From CAJCIY01 sp036379355 (lineage in GTDB: Bacteria; Actinomycetota; Actinomycetes; Mycobacteriales; CAJCIY01): 30,575 nucleotides of DNA. Shown here in pieces: positions 23,777-30,575 of the stretch; positions within the stretch are counted from its first letter, which is position 1; each line of letters opens with the position of its first letter. The position numbers and the translations under genes are program-made. Below the pieces are notes generated by a model, which did no database searches, had not been told where the DNA came from, and worked only from the letters and a program-made list of their open reading frames with translations. The stretch is from assembly GCA_036379355.1 (NCBI GenBank), contig DASVGV010000078.1, positions 1 to 30,575 on the forward strand, given 5' to 3'.

Positions 23777-24397
23777 TCAGTGGTGGCGGCGAGCGCGGAC
23801 GACCGCGTCGTGGACGGTGACCTCGGGCCCGTCCTGGTGCCGCGCCCGGCGGGGGCGCGCCTCGGCGACCTCTACCTGCCACCCCGGGCCGAGTGCACCG
23901 ACGACCTCGTCGGGAGTCCAGGCGGCCTCCTCGAGGTGCGGCCGGGCCACGCCGCTCTCCGCGTCCGACGGGTCGTGCCCGACGACGAGGAGGGTGCCCC
24001 CCGGTGCCACGGCCGCCGCGAGATGCGCGAACAGGGTGGGACGACGGTCCAGCGGCAGGTGAACGAAGTGGCTGGACACCAGGTCGTACGTGCCGGGCGC
24101 CTCGTCGCGGGACAGGTCGAGGTGCACCCAGGACACCTCCAGTCCCCGCTCTTTCGCCTGTGCCGCAGCGCGTTCCAGGGCGACCGACGAGATGTCGACG
24201 CCGGTGACCCGCCAACCGCGTGCGGCGAGCCAGCAGGCGTCGCCGCCCTCCCCCGCCCCCGCGTCCAGGGCCGTACCGGGCGGCAGGTCACTGATCTCGG
24301 CGACGAGCACCGCGTTCGGGTTCCCGCTCCACGCGTGCTGGCTGCCGCGGTACCGCTCATCCCAGGCCTGCTCGCCGTACGGGGACTCGTCCGTCAC
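23777..24397 (-). CDS. Class I SAM-dependent methyltransferase
   Basis: A 206-residue Rossmann-fold methyltransferase. The first half holds WDERYRGSQHAWSGNPNAVL and motif I TALDAGAGEGGDACWLAARG (about 43-61), then GVDISSVAL, and LDLSRDEAPGTYDLVSSHFV as the acidic/post-motif region. The layout resembles TehB/thiopurine-type small-molecule methyltransferases. The GTG start overlaps the stop of the upstream thiolase gene (GTGA), so the two are translationally coupled. Substrate unknown. Confidence 0.88.
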   Translation of the reverse strand: MTDESPYGEQAWDERYRGSQHAWSGNPNAVLVAEISDLPPGTALDAGAGEGGDACWLAARGWRVTGVDISSVALERAAAQAKERGLEVSWVHLDLSRDEAPGTYDLVSSHFVHLPLDRRPTLFAHLAAAVAPGGTLLVVGHDPSDAESGVARPHLEEAAWTPDEVVGALGPGWQVEVAEARPRRARHQDGPEVTVHDAVVRARRHH

Positions 24398-25605
24398 GCG
24401 GCGACCCGCTCCCAGACCGCGGCGAGGCCCTGACCCCCGCCGATGCACATGGTCTCCAGGCCGTAGCGCGCCTCGCGGCGGTCCATCTCCCGCAGCAGCG
24501 TCGCGAGTATCCGCGCCCCCGTCGCCCCGACCGGATGGCCGAGGGAGATGCCGCTGCCATGGACGTTCAACCGCGCGTCGTCGTCGGCGATCCCCCACGT
24601 ACGGGTGACCGCGAGGACCTGCGCGGCGAACGCCTCGTTCAGCTCGATGAGGTCGAGGTCGCCCATCGTGAGTCCCGCGCGGTCGAGGGCCTTCGCGGTC
24701 GCCGGCACCGGGCCGATGCCCATCATCGCGGGATGGACGCCGGCCGCTGCCCAGGAAACCAGGCGGGCCAGCGGCCGTAGCCCCAGCGAGGCCGCGCGCT
24801 CGGGCGTCGTCACCAGGCAGGCCGCGGCGCCGTCGTTCTGGCCGCTCGCGTTGCCGGCGGTGACGGTGCTGTCCGGATCCTGGCGTCGCATGACCGGCTT
24901 CAGCGCGGCCAGGGACTCGAGGGTCGTCTCGGGCCGCGGGTGCTCGTCGGTGTCGACGACGGTGTCGCCGCGGCGGCCGTGCACGGTCACCGGGACGAGC
25001 TCGTCGTCGAAGGTGCCGTTCTTCTGTGCGGCCACCGCGCGCTCGTGCGAGTGCAGGGACAGCACGTCCTGGTCCTCCCGGGAGATGCCGTGCTCGCGCC
25101 GCAGGTTCTCGGCGGTCTCGAGCATCCCGCCGGGGACGGGGTAGTTCTCGCCGCCGGACGTCACCCGGCCGCGGGCGAGCCGGTCGAAGAACGTCTGGTT
25201 CTCCGACCGGGCACCCCAGCGCATGGCGGTCGTGTAGTACTCGGCCTGGCTCATGCTCTCGGCGCCGCCCGCGATGACGACGTCGCTCACGCCGGTCTGC
25301 ACCTCCATCGCCGCCATGAGCACCGTCTGGAGGCCCGACCCGCACCGCCGGTCGAGCTGCAGGCCCGGGACTTCGATCGGGATGCCCGCGTCGAGGGCGG
25401 CGACCCGCCCGATCGCCGGGGCCTCGCCGTTGGGGTAGCACTGGCCGAACAGCACGTCGTCGACCGCCTCCGGCGGGACACCGGTGCGGTCGAGAAGGGC
25501 CCGGATCACGGTCGCTCCGAGCGCGGCGGCCGGGACGTCGCGCAGGGCTCCCCCGTACCGGCCGACGGGTGTGCGAAGTGGCTCACAGATGACGGCGGTA
25601 CGCAC
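24394..25605 (-). CDS. Thiolase (acetyl-CoA C-acyltransferase)
   Basis: A 403-residue thiolase. Nucleophile C88 in DRRCGSGLQTVL, His357 in SGISLGHPVGATGARI and Cys387 in MCIGGGQGLAA are all present, as is NEAFAAQVLAV. It resembles FadA-type catabolic thiolases and is clearly different from the thiolase at 17230-18375. GTG start with AAGAGG upstream. It is divergent from the two-subunit acyl-CoA dehydrogenase genes, across an 80-base shared promoter region, and coupled to a methyltransferase gene at its 3' end. Likely part of one catabolic acyl-CoA pathway with those neighbours. Confidence 0.93.
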   Translation of the reverse strand: MRTAVICEPLRTPVGRYGGALRDVPAAALGATVIRALLDRTGVPPEAVDDVLFGQCYPNGEAPAIGRVAALDAGIPIEVPGLQLDRRCGSGLQTVLMAAMEVQTGVSDVVIAGGAESMSQAEYYTTAMRWGARSENQTFFDRLARGRVTSGGENYPVPGGMLETAENLRREHGISREDQDVLSLHSHERAVAAQKNGTFDDELVPVTVHGRRGDTVVDTDEHPRPETTLESLAALKPVMRRQDPDSTVTAGNASGQNDGAAACLVTTPERAASLGLRPLARLVSWAAAGVHPAMMGIGPVPATAKALDRAGLTMGDLDLIELNEAFAAQVLAVTRTWGIADDDARLNVHGSGISLGHPVGATGARILATLLREMDRREARYGLETMCIGGGQGLAAVWERVAA

Positions 25606-25642
25606 GGGGCAGCCTCTTTTCCGGTACGGCGACGAGCGCGTC

Positions 25643-25648
25643 TAGCCT
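25643..25648 (+). promoter_or_regulatory. Candidate -10 of the acyl-CoA dehydrogenase operon
   Basis: TAGCCT on the plus strand in the 80-base divergent region, 37 bases before the GTG of the first dehydrogenase gene, which here does have a strong Shine-Dalgarno (GGAAGGAGG). The heptamer AGCCTCT occurs twice in this region (25611 and 25644), a possible direct-repeat operator. Confidence 0.35.
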
Positions 25649-25685
25649 CTCAGGTCGGCTCACCGCGGCGGAAGGAGGACGGCCC

Positions 25686-26816
25686 GTGACGGCTCCCGCC
25701 CGCGCCGACCTGGCCGAGCTGCGTACCGATGTGCGGTCGTTCCTGGCGGCGGAGCTGGCGGCTGGCGGGTTCGTGCCGCGGTGTGACAACTGGCTGGCGG
25801 GGTGGGACGAGGCGTTCAGCGGCCGGCTGGCGGAGCGGGGTTGGGTGGGGCTGACGATCCCGGTGGAGTACGGCGGCCGCGGCCGTGGTGCGGTGGAGCG
25901 GTTCGTGGTCACCGAGGAGTTGCTGGCAGCGGGGGCGCCGGTGGCTGCGCACTGGATCGCGGACCGGCAGATCGCGCCGTCGCTGTTGCGGTACGGGACG
26001 GAGGAGCAGCGGCGCCGGTACCTGCCGGAGATCGCGGCGGGCCGGTGTTTCTTCGGGATCGGGATGAGTGAGCCGGACTCGGGGTCGGACCTGGCGTCGG
26101 TGCGGACGCGCGCGATGCGGGTCGACGGGGGCTGGCGGCTGGAGGGGACGAAGGTCTGGACGAGCGGCGCGCACCGCGCCCACGCGTTCTTCGTGCTGGC
26201 CCGGTCCGCGCCGCTGGACGCGGCTCACCGGCATGACGGGTTGTCGCAGTTCCTGGTGCCGCTGGACTCGCCCGGGGTCGAGGTCCGGCCGATCCGGCTG
26301 CTGACCGGGGAGGCGCACTTCAACCAGGTGATCTTGGACGGGGTCTTCGTACCGGACGCGATGGTCCTCGGCGAGGTGGGGGCGGGGTGGGCGCAGGTCA
26401 CGTCCGAGCTCGCGTTCGAGCGCAGCGGTCCGGAGCGGTTCTTGTCGACGTTCCCGCTGCTCGCCCTTCTCACCACCGTGGTCGGCCGGGAGGTCGAGGA
26501 CGGCCGGGCCCTGGGTGGCCTGCTGGCGCGGCTGTGGTCGCTGCGGCAGATGTCGATGCGGGTCGCGGGCGTGCTGGCCGCGGGCGGGGACGCGGACCTG
26601 CCCGCGGCGGTGGTGAAGGAGCTCGGTACCCGGTTCGAGGGTGAGGTCGTCGAGGTCGCGACCCGGTTGCTGGACCTCGAGCCGGATCCCGGTGCGAACG
26701 GCGAGCTGGCGCGGATGTTGGCGCAGGCGACGCTGCACGCGCCGGGGTTCACGATCCGCGGCGGCACCAACGAGATCCTGCGCGGCGTGATCGCCCGGGG
26801 GGTGGGGTTGCGATGA
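25686..26816 (+). CDS. Acyl-CoA dehydrogenase, catalytic-type subunit
   Basis: A 376-residue acyl-CoA dehydrogenase with N-terminal helical, middle beta and C-terminal helical domains. Flavin and substrate motifs: CFFGIGMSEPDSGSDLASV (121-139), GTKVWTSGAHRAHAFFVLAR, and C-terminal RGGTNEILRG. E245 in AFERSG sits where related steroid dehydrogenases have the catalytic base. GTG start after GGAAGGAGG. It overlaps the next dehydrogenase gene by four bases (ATGA). That gene lacks the central flavin motif, so the two probably form an alpha2-beta2 enzyme as in FadE26/27 or FadE28/29. Codons end in G far more than in neighbouring genes. Confidence 0.92.
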   Translation: MTAPARADLAELRTDVRSFLAAELAAGGFVPRCDNWLAGWDEAFSGRLAERGWVGLTIPVEYGGRGRGAVERFVVTEELLAAGAPVAAHWIADRQIAPSLLRYGTEEQRRRYLPEIAAGRCFFGIGMSEPDSGSDLASVRTRAMRVDGGWRLEGTKVWTSGAHRAHAFFVLARSAPLDAAHRHDGLSQFLVPLDSPGVEVRPIRLLTGEAHFNQVILDGVFVPDAMVLGEVGAGWAQVTSELAFERSGPERFLSTFPLLALLTTVVGREVEDGRALGGLLARLWSLRQMSMRVAGVLAAGGDADLPAAVVKELGTRFEGEVVEVATRLLDLEPDPGANGELARMLAQATLHAPGFTIRGGTNEILRGVIARGVGLR

Positions 26817-27865
26817 CCGCGCCCGACAGCGGCGGAGGCGTGTCGGCGGAGGAGCTGGCCGCCGTCGAGGCCGCCGTCGACGACGTTCTCGGGGACCGGA
26901 GCGACCCGGCCGGTGAGGGGTACGACGCCGGGCTGTGGTCGGCGCTCGCCGGTGCGGGCCTGACGGCGGTAGGCCTGCCGGAGGCACGGGCGGGCAGCGG
27001 CGGGTCGCTGACGGCGGCCGTACGGATCGCCGTCCGGGCGGGTGCGTTCGCTGCCCGGGTCCCGCTCGCCGACTCGTCGCTGGTCGCCGGCTGGCTGCTG
27101 ACCGCGGCCGGGCTCGACCTGCCTGCCGGGCCGGTCACCACGGGCACCGGCTCGGTACGGTCCGACGGCGGGCGGATCGTCGGCTCGCTCACCCGGGTGC
27201 CGTACGCCCGCGATGCCGACCGGCTCGTCGTACTCGCCGACGACGGGCGCGTCGCCTGCCTGGACCCGGCATCCTGCACGGTCACCCCGGGCCGCAACCT
27301 CGCGGACGAGCCCCGCGACGAGGTCGCATTCGACGCACCTGCGGCCGAGTCGGGACACGTCGATCCCGCTGCCGCGCAAGAACTTCGGCTGCGGGGAGCA
27401 CTCGCCCGCAGCGCCCAGATCGCTGGCTCCGTCAGCCGCGTCCAGCAGATGGTCGTCACCTACGCGCAGCAGCGGGAGCAGTTCGGCCGGCCGATCGGCC
27501 GCTTCCAAGCCGTCCAGCACCACACGGCGACCCTGGTCTGCGAGGTCGCCGCAGCCAGCGCCGCCGTCGACGGCGCTACCGCCACCTGGCAGGCCCACGG
27601 GCCGACCAGCCCGCGGACGTTCTTCGCCGTGGCCGCCGCCAAGGTGCGTACCGCCCAGGCCGCCGGCCTCGTCGCCGCGATCGCCCACCAGGTCCACGGC
27701 GCCATCGGCATGACCGACGAGCACCCCCTGCACTCCTGGACCACCCGCCTGTGGTCCTGGCGTACCGAATGGGGCGGGGAGGCGATCTGGTCCCAGCACC
27801 TCGCCGAGCGGGCCACAGCCGCCGGCCGAGAACACCTGTGGGCACTGGTCGAGTCCGCATCCTGA
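26813..27865 (+). CDS. Acyl-CoA dehydrogenase, partner subunit
   Basis: A 350-residue acyl-CoA dehydrogenase-like protein with a shortened N-terminal and middle region. I cannot find the SEPxAGSD flavin motif. The C-terminal domain is well kept: YAQQREQFGRPIGRFQAVQH (FAD ADP contacts) and VHGAIGMTDEHPLHSWTTRL. This division matches the second subunits of heteromeric dehydrogenases in actinobacterial steroid side-chain degradation, where two half-sites combine. ATG overlaps the stop of the first subunit gene (ATGA). Expected to be inactive alone. Confidence 0.9.
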   Translation: MTAPDSGGGVSAEELAAVEAAVDDVLGDRSDPAGEGYDAGLWSALAGAGLTAVGLPEARAGSGGSLTAAVRIAVRAGAFAARVPLADSSLVAGWLLTAAGLDLPAGPVTTGTGSVRSDGGRIVGSLTRVPYARDADRLVVLADDGRVACLDPASCTVTPGRNLADEPRDEVAFDAPAAESGHVDPAAAQELRLRGALARSAQIAGSVSRVQQMVVTYAQQREQFGRPIGRFQAVQHHTATLVCEVAAASAAVDGATATWQAHGPTSPRTFFAVAAAKVRTAQAAGLVAAIAHQVHGAIGMTDEHPLHSWTTRLWSWRTEWGGEAIWSQHLAERATAAGREHLWALVESAS

Positions 27866-27901
27866 CCCGATGCGACCGCCCTCCGCGCCGCAGCGCGTGG
27901 T

Positions 27902-27907
27902 TAGCCT
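27902..27907 (+). promoter_or_regulatory. Leaderless -10 element of the Fsr-like MFS gene
   Basis: TAGCCT followed by TCGGCC and then the GTG start. No Shine-Dalgarno is present. This suggests a separate transcript from the dehydrogenase operon 48 bases upstream. Confidence 0.5.
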
Positions 27908-27913
27908 TCGGCC

Positions 27914-29122
27914 GTGAGCGCCGTCGAAGCCCGGGGTGACCTGACGGCTGCGCCCGCCCCTTCGGTCGAACGGCGGCCACTCCTCGCGCTGACCTGGGCC
28001 CACCTGCTCAACGACGGTGCCGGCAACTACCTGCCCGGTGTCCTGCCCGCCGTGCTGACGTCGCTGGACGCGCCGGTCCGGCTGGCCGGAGTCCTGACCG
28101 CCGCGCTCACGGTTGGTCAAGCCCTCCAACCGGTCACAGGCTGGCTCGCCGATCGTCTCGGCGGCCGAAGCCTCGTGGTCCTCGGGCTGCTGCTCAGCTC
28201 ACTCGGCGGCGGCCTGCTGGGCGTCGCGCACTCCGTGTGGGTCACCGTCCTGCTACTGCTCATGATCGGTACAGGCAGCGGCTTCTTCCACCCGCAGGCG
28301 CTCGCGGGCGTGCGCAGTCTGCTGCACGGCCGGCAAGGCCTCGTCACATCGTTCTTCCTCGTCGGTGGCGAGCTCGGACGGGGGATCTGGCCGACCGCGG
28401 CGAGCCTGGTCGTGTCACATCTGGGGCTCGTGAACCTCTGGATCGTGTGCCTACCCGGAATCCTGACGCTGCCGTTGCTCGGCCGGCTCGCGCCCCGGCT
28501 CCCCGCGTCGTCCGCGGAGCGCAGGCGTATCCGGTGGCGCCGCCACACCCGACCGCTCGCCGTGCTCGTCGGCTACCGGTGCATCCAGGCGCTGTCGCTG
28601 TACGCGCTCGTGACCTACATTCCGATCCTCTGGCACCAACGCGGTGGGTCGCTCGTCGGTGGCGCGTCGATCATCACGACGCTGCTCGTCGTCGGGATCG
28701 TGGGCAACCTCTGGGGCGGCCATCTCGCCGACGAGATCGGCCGCATCCCCGTCCTGCTCGCGTCCGCGCTGACGACCGCCGCCCTCATCGTCCCGCTGGT
28801 GACCGTGCACGGGGTGTGGATCTGGGTCGTCGCGGCGCCCCTGGGGATCGCCGCGTTCCTGACCGCGTCGACGACGATCCTCATCGGGCAGGACATCTTT
28901 CCCGAGAACCGGTCCATGGGGTCGGGCATCGCGCTCGGTCTGGCCAACGGGGTCGGCGCCCTGCTGGTCCTGCTCATCGGGCTCTGGGCCAGCGACCAGG
29001 ACGTGACCACGGTGCTGGTGGTGATCGCGGTACTGAGCGCCGCGTCCGCGCCGCTCGTGTTCGCGCTGCCCCGGCCGCTCTGGCACGCGTCGACCGACGC
29101 ATCGCCGCCCTCCGCGTCCTGA
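27914..29122 (+). CDS. MFS transporter, fosmidomycin-resistance (Fsr)-like
   Basis: A 402-residue membrane protein with about 12 hydrophobic segments. The start of TM1, WAHLLNDGAGNYLPGVLPAV, recalls the SHLLND...P.LYP pattern of Fsr-type exporters, and GFFHPQALAGVRSL resembles their conserved FHP segment. MFS loop GWLADRLGGRSLV is present. Probably a proton-driven exporter; whether it moves a drug or a pathway intermediate is unknown. Leaderless GTG start. A short GATCCGGATC palindrome follows the stop. Confidence 0.88.
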   Translation: MSAVEARGDLTAAPAPSVERRPLLALTWAHLLNDGAGNYLPGVLPAVLTSLDAPVRLAGVLTAALTVGQALQPVTGWLADRLGGRSLVVLGLLLSSLGGGLLGVAHSVWVTVLLLLMIGTGSGFFHPQALAGVRSLLHGRQGLVTSFFLVGGELGRGIWPTAASLVVSHLGLVNLWIVCLPGILTLPLLGRLAPRLPASSAERRRIRWRRHTRPLAVLVGYRCIQALSLYALVTYIPILWHQRGGSLVGGASIITTLLVVGIVGNLWGGHLADEIGRIPVLLASALTTAALIVPLVTVHGVWIWVVAAPLGIAAFLTASTTILIGQDIFPENRSMGSGIALGLANGVGALLVLLIGLWASDQDVTTVLVVIAVLSAASAPLVFALPRPLWHASTDASPPSAS

Positions 29123-29148
29123 TCCGGATCGCCCCTGCAAGCTCAGCC

Positions 29149-29177
29149 TTGTCCCGCCCGCGGGTGTCGCATAGCGT
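29149..29177 (+). promoter_or_regulatory. Promoter of the second crotonase gene
   Basis: TTGTCC (29149-29154), a 17-base spacer and TAGCGT (29172-29177): the best -35/-10 pair in the window. It lies 33 bases before the ATG, which has its own AAGGAG. Confidence 0.5.
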
Positions 29178-29210
29178 CGGCCGGGCCCGCTGCGATCCCG
29201 AAGGAGCGCC

Positions 29211-29993
29211 ATGACCTCGGAGACGTCCGGGGATGTCGGCATCGAGATCGGCGACGACTCCGTGGCCATCGTCGAGCTGCGCCGGCCGCCCGAGAACTAC
29301 TTCGACGTCGCGATGATCCGGGCTCTCGCCGACGCGTACGCGACCCTCGACGAGGACCCTCGCTGCCGGGCGATCGTCCTGTGCTCGCAAGGCAAGCACT
29401 TCTGTGCCGGTGCCGACTTCTCGGGTCGGCGCGCGGCTCCTGTCGGCGAAAGAGGTGCCGCGTCGCTGTACGTCGAGGCGGTGCGGCTGTTCGAGGCCGC
29501 CACCCCGGTCGTCGCAGCCGTTCAGGGCGCGGCGGTCGGCGGGGGGCTCGGCCTGGCCTGCTCGGCCGACTTCCGCGTGGCCGGGCCGCAGGCGCGGTTC
29601 GCGGCGAACTTCGCGCGGCTCGGCTTCCACCACGGCTTCGGCCTGACCGTCACCCTGCCCCCGATCGTCGGCGAGCAGCACAGCCTCGAATTGCTTTACA
29701 CCGGTCGCCGCATCACCGGGGAGGAGGCCGCGCGCATCGGGCTGTGCGACCGGCTGGTGCAGCAGGACGAGGTTCGGACCGCCGCGCGCGCACTGGCGGC
29801 GGAGATCGCCGGGTCGGCACCGCTGGCCGTGCGCTCCATCCGGGCGACCATGCGGGCGGGGCTCGCCGACCGGGTGCGGGCAGCGGTCGACCGCGAGGAC
29901 GCCGAGCAGAGCCGGCTACGAGAGACCGCCGACTGGGGCGAGGGCGTCCGCGCGATGGCCGAACGCCGTACGCCTCGGTTCGAGGGACGATAA
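29211..29993 (+). CDS. Enoyl-CoA hydratase/isomerase family (crotonase) protein
   Basis: A 260-residue crotonase-fold protein. Oxyanion-hole segments are KHFCAGADFSG and QGAAVGGGLGLACSADFRVA. By alignment with rat hydratase, the second catalytic Glu is kept (SLELLYTG) and the first is Phe in RFAANFARLG. This is the same change as in the crotonase at 8733-9527, so it may not be a classical hydratase. ATG with AAGGAG 5 bases upstream. A further acyl-CoA dehydrogenase gene begins 29 bases after the stop, so the two are likely one operon of a catabolic acyl-CoA pathway. Confidence 0.92.
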   Translation: MTSETSGDVGIEIGDDSVAIVELRRPPENYFDVAMIRALADAYATLDEDPRCRAIVLCSQGKHFCAGADFSGRRAAPVGERGAASLYVEAVRLFEAATPVVAAVQGAAVGGGLGLACSADFRVAGPQARFAANFARLGFHHGFGLTVTLPPIVGEQHSLELLYTGRRITGEEAARIGLCDRLVQQDEVRTAARALAAEIAGSAPLAVRSIRATMRAGLADRVRAAVDREDAEQSRLRETADWGEGVRAMAERRTPRFEGR

Positions 29994-30022
29994 GTGCTGG
30001 TACGTAGGAGAAAGCGCGTTTG

Positions 30023-30575
30023 ATGAGCGATCCCGACCAGCACGTTCCGACAGACACCGATGCGCTGCGCGACGAGGTGCGCCGCTGGCTCGCGGCGGCG
30101 TGGGACCCCGACCTCAGCCTGCGCGCGTGGCGCGAGCGGCTGGCCGACTCCGGCTGGGGTTGCCCGACGTGGCCGCTCGCCTGGTGCGGCCGCGACCTCT
30201 CGGCGTCCCTCGCGGGCGTCGTCGCGGAGGAGATGGCGCGGGCCGGGGCGGTCGGGCCCGCCGAGGGCGTCGGCATGACCCTCGCCGCGCCGACGCTCCT
30301 CGCACACGGCTCGGAAGACCTCAAGCGGAGGTACATCCGGCCCACGTTCACCGGCGAGACCAGCTGGTGCCAGCTGTTCAGTGAACCGGGTGCCGGGTCG
30401 GACCTCGCCGGGCTGACGACCCGCGCCGAGCGCGACGGTGACGGCTGGGTGGTGACGGGGCAGAAGGTCTGGAACACCTCCGCCCACCACGCCGACGTGG
30501 GGCTGCTGCTCGCTCGTACCGACCGAGACGTGCCCAAGCACCGGGGTCTCACGTACTTCGTGCTGCCCATGCACC
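30023..30575 (+). CDS. Acyl-CoA dehydrogenase (3' end outside the window)
   Basis: The first 184 residues of an acyl-CoA dehydrogenase; the gene continues past the right edge. The N-terminal helical domain includes WPLAWCGRDLSASLAGVVAEEMARAG, and the flavin motif WCQLFSEPGAGSDLAGLTTR and the following GWVVTGQKVWNTSAHHADVG are complete. These fit FadE proteins of steroid or fatty-acid degradation. The ATG has AGGAG 12 bases upstream, a long spacing; an adjacent in-frame TTG is possible. It follows the crotonase gene in the same direction. Confidence 0.9.
   Translation, partial: MSDPDQHVPTDTDALRDEVRRWLAAAWDPDLSLRAWRERLADSGWGCPTWPLAWCGRDLSASLAGVVAEEMARAGAVGPAEGVGMTLAAPTLLAHGSEDLKRRYIRPTFTGETSWCQLFSEPGAGSDLAGLTTRAERDGDGWVVTGQKVWNTSAHHADVGLLLARTDRDVPKHRGLTYFVLPMH

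Noticed and set aside
23777..25441. A 554-codon frame that would fuse thiolase-region sequence to the methyltransferase
   Set aside because: The upstream part is out of phase with the thiolase gene, which has all catalytic motifs in its own frame; the methyltransferase starts at the GTG overlapping the thiolase stop.

Overview
The window is very G+C-rich bacterial DNA, packed with genes. GTG starts are frequent and many genes overlap at their ends. Gene content points to an actinomycete: a ClpS/DUF2017/Mec/CysO/CysM block, a FolP2-type dihydropteroate synthase, a GlxR-like Crp regulator, a PASTA-less Ser/Thr kinase, a long actinobacterial S-adenosylhomocysteine hydrolase, and many fatty-acid/steroid-type beta-oxidation genes. 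The exact genus cannot be told from the sequence. I see no rRNA, tRNA, CRISPR array, insertion sequence or phage gene, and no gene-free stretch longer than about 150 bases.

Layout. (1) 1-6101, all on the minus strand: a FAD oxidoreductase and a cyclopropane-fatty-acid-synthase-type methyltransferase. Together they look like the TmsA/TmsB (BfaA/BfaB) pair that makes 10-methyl branched (tuberculostearic-type) fatty acids. They are followed by an acyl-CoA synthetase, ClpS, a DUF2017 protein, then the Mec protease, the CysO sulfur carrier and the first codons of CysM (the CysO-dependent cysteine pathway). (2) 6216-11274: a DUF4232 lipoprotein, an ABC-F ATPase, a crotonase, a hot-dog thioesterase and an MFS transporter. 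(3) 11355-15957: an unusual single reading frame joining a MerR-type DNA-binding domain to a complete S-adenosylhomocysteine hydrolase, a LigB-like protein, a divergent FolP2 and a membrane Ser/Thr kinase. (4) 15973-19893: ferredoxin-reductase-like flavoprotein, thiolase, GlxR-like regulator, HAD phosphatase. (5) 20025-24397: PAS/GGDEF diguanylate cyclase, exported SGNH-like hydrolase, M20D amidohydrolase, SAM methyltransferase. (6) 24394-30575: a catabolic acyl-CoA cluster (thiolase, a two-subunit acyl-CoA dehydrogenase, an Fsr-like MFS exporter, a crotonase, and another acyl-CoA dehydrogenase cut by the window end).

How the genes fit together. Three themes recur: acyl-CoA and lipid chemistry (two thiolases, three dehydrogenase polypeptides, two crotonases, a synthetase, a thioesterase, the tms pair); the methyl cycle (SAM-using TmsB and a second methyltransferase, with SAH removed by the MerR-SahH protein); and sulfur/cysteine supply. 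Most intriguing is the MerR-SahH fusion, which has a candidate palindromic operator over its own -10 element. Next is the apparent run of overlapping genes tying branched-lipid synthesis to clpS and the CysO pathway. Many genes lack a Shine-Dalgarno sequence and instead carry a TANNNT-like -10 element 6-9 bases before the start codon, as expected for leaderless transcripts.
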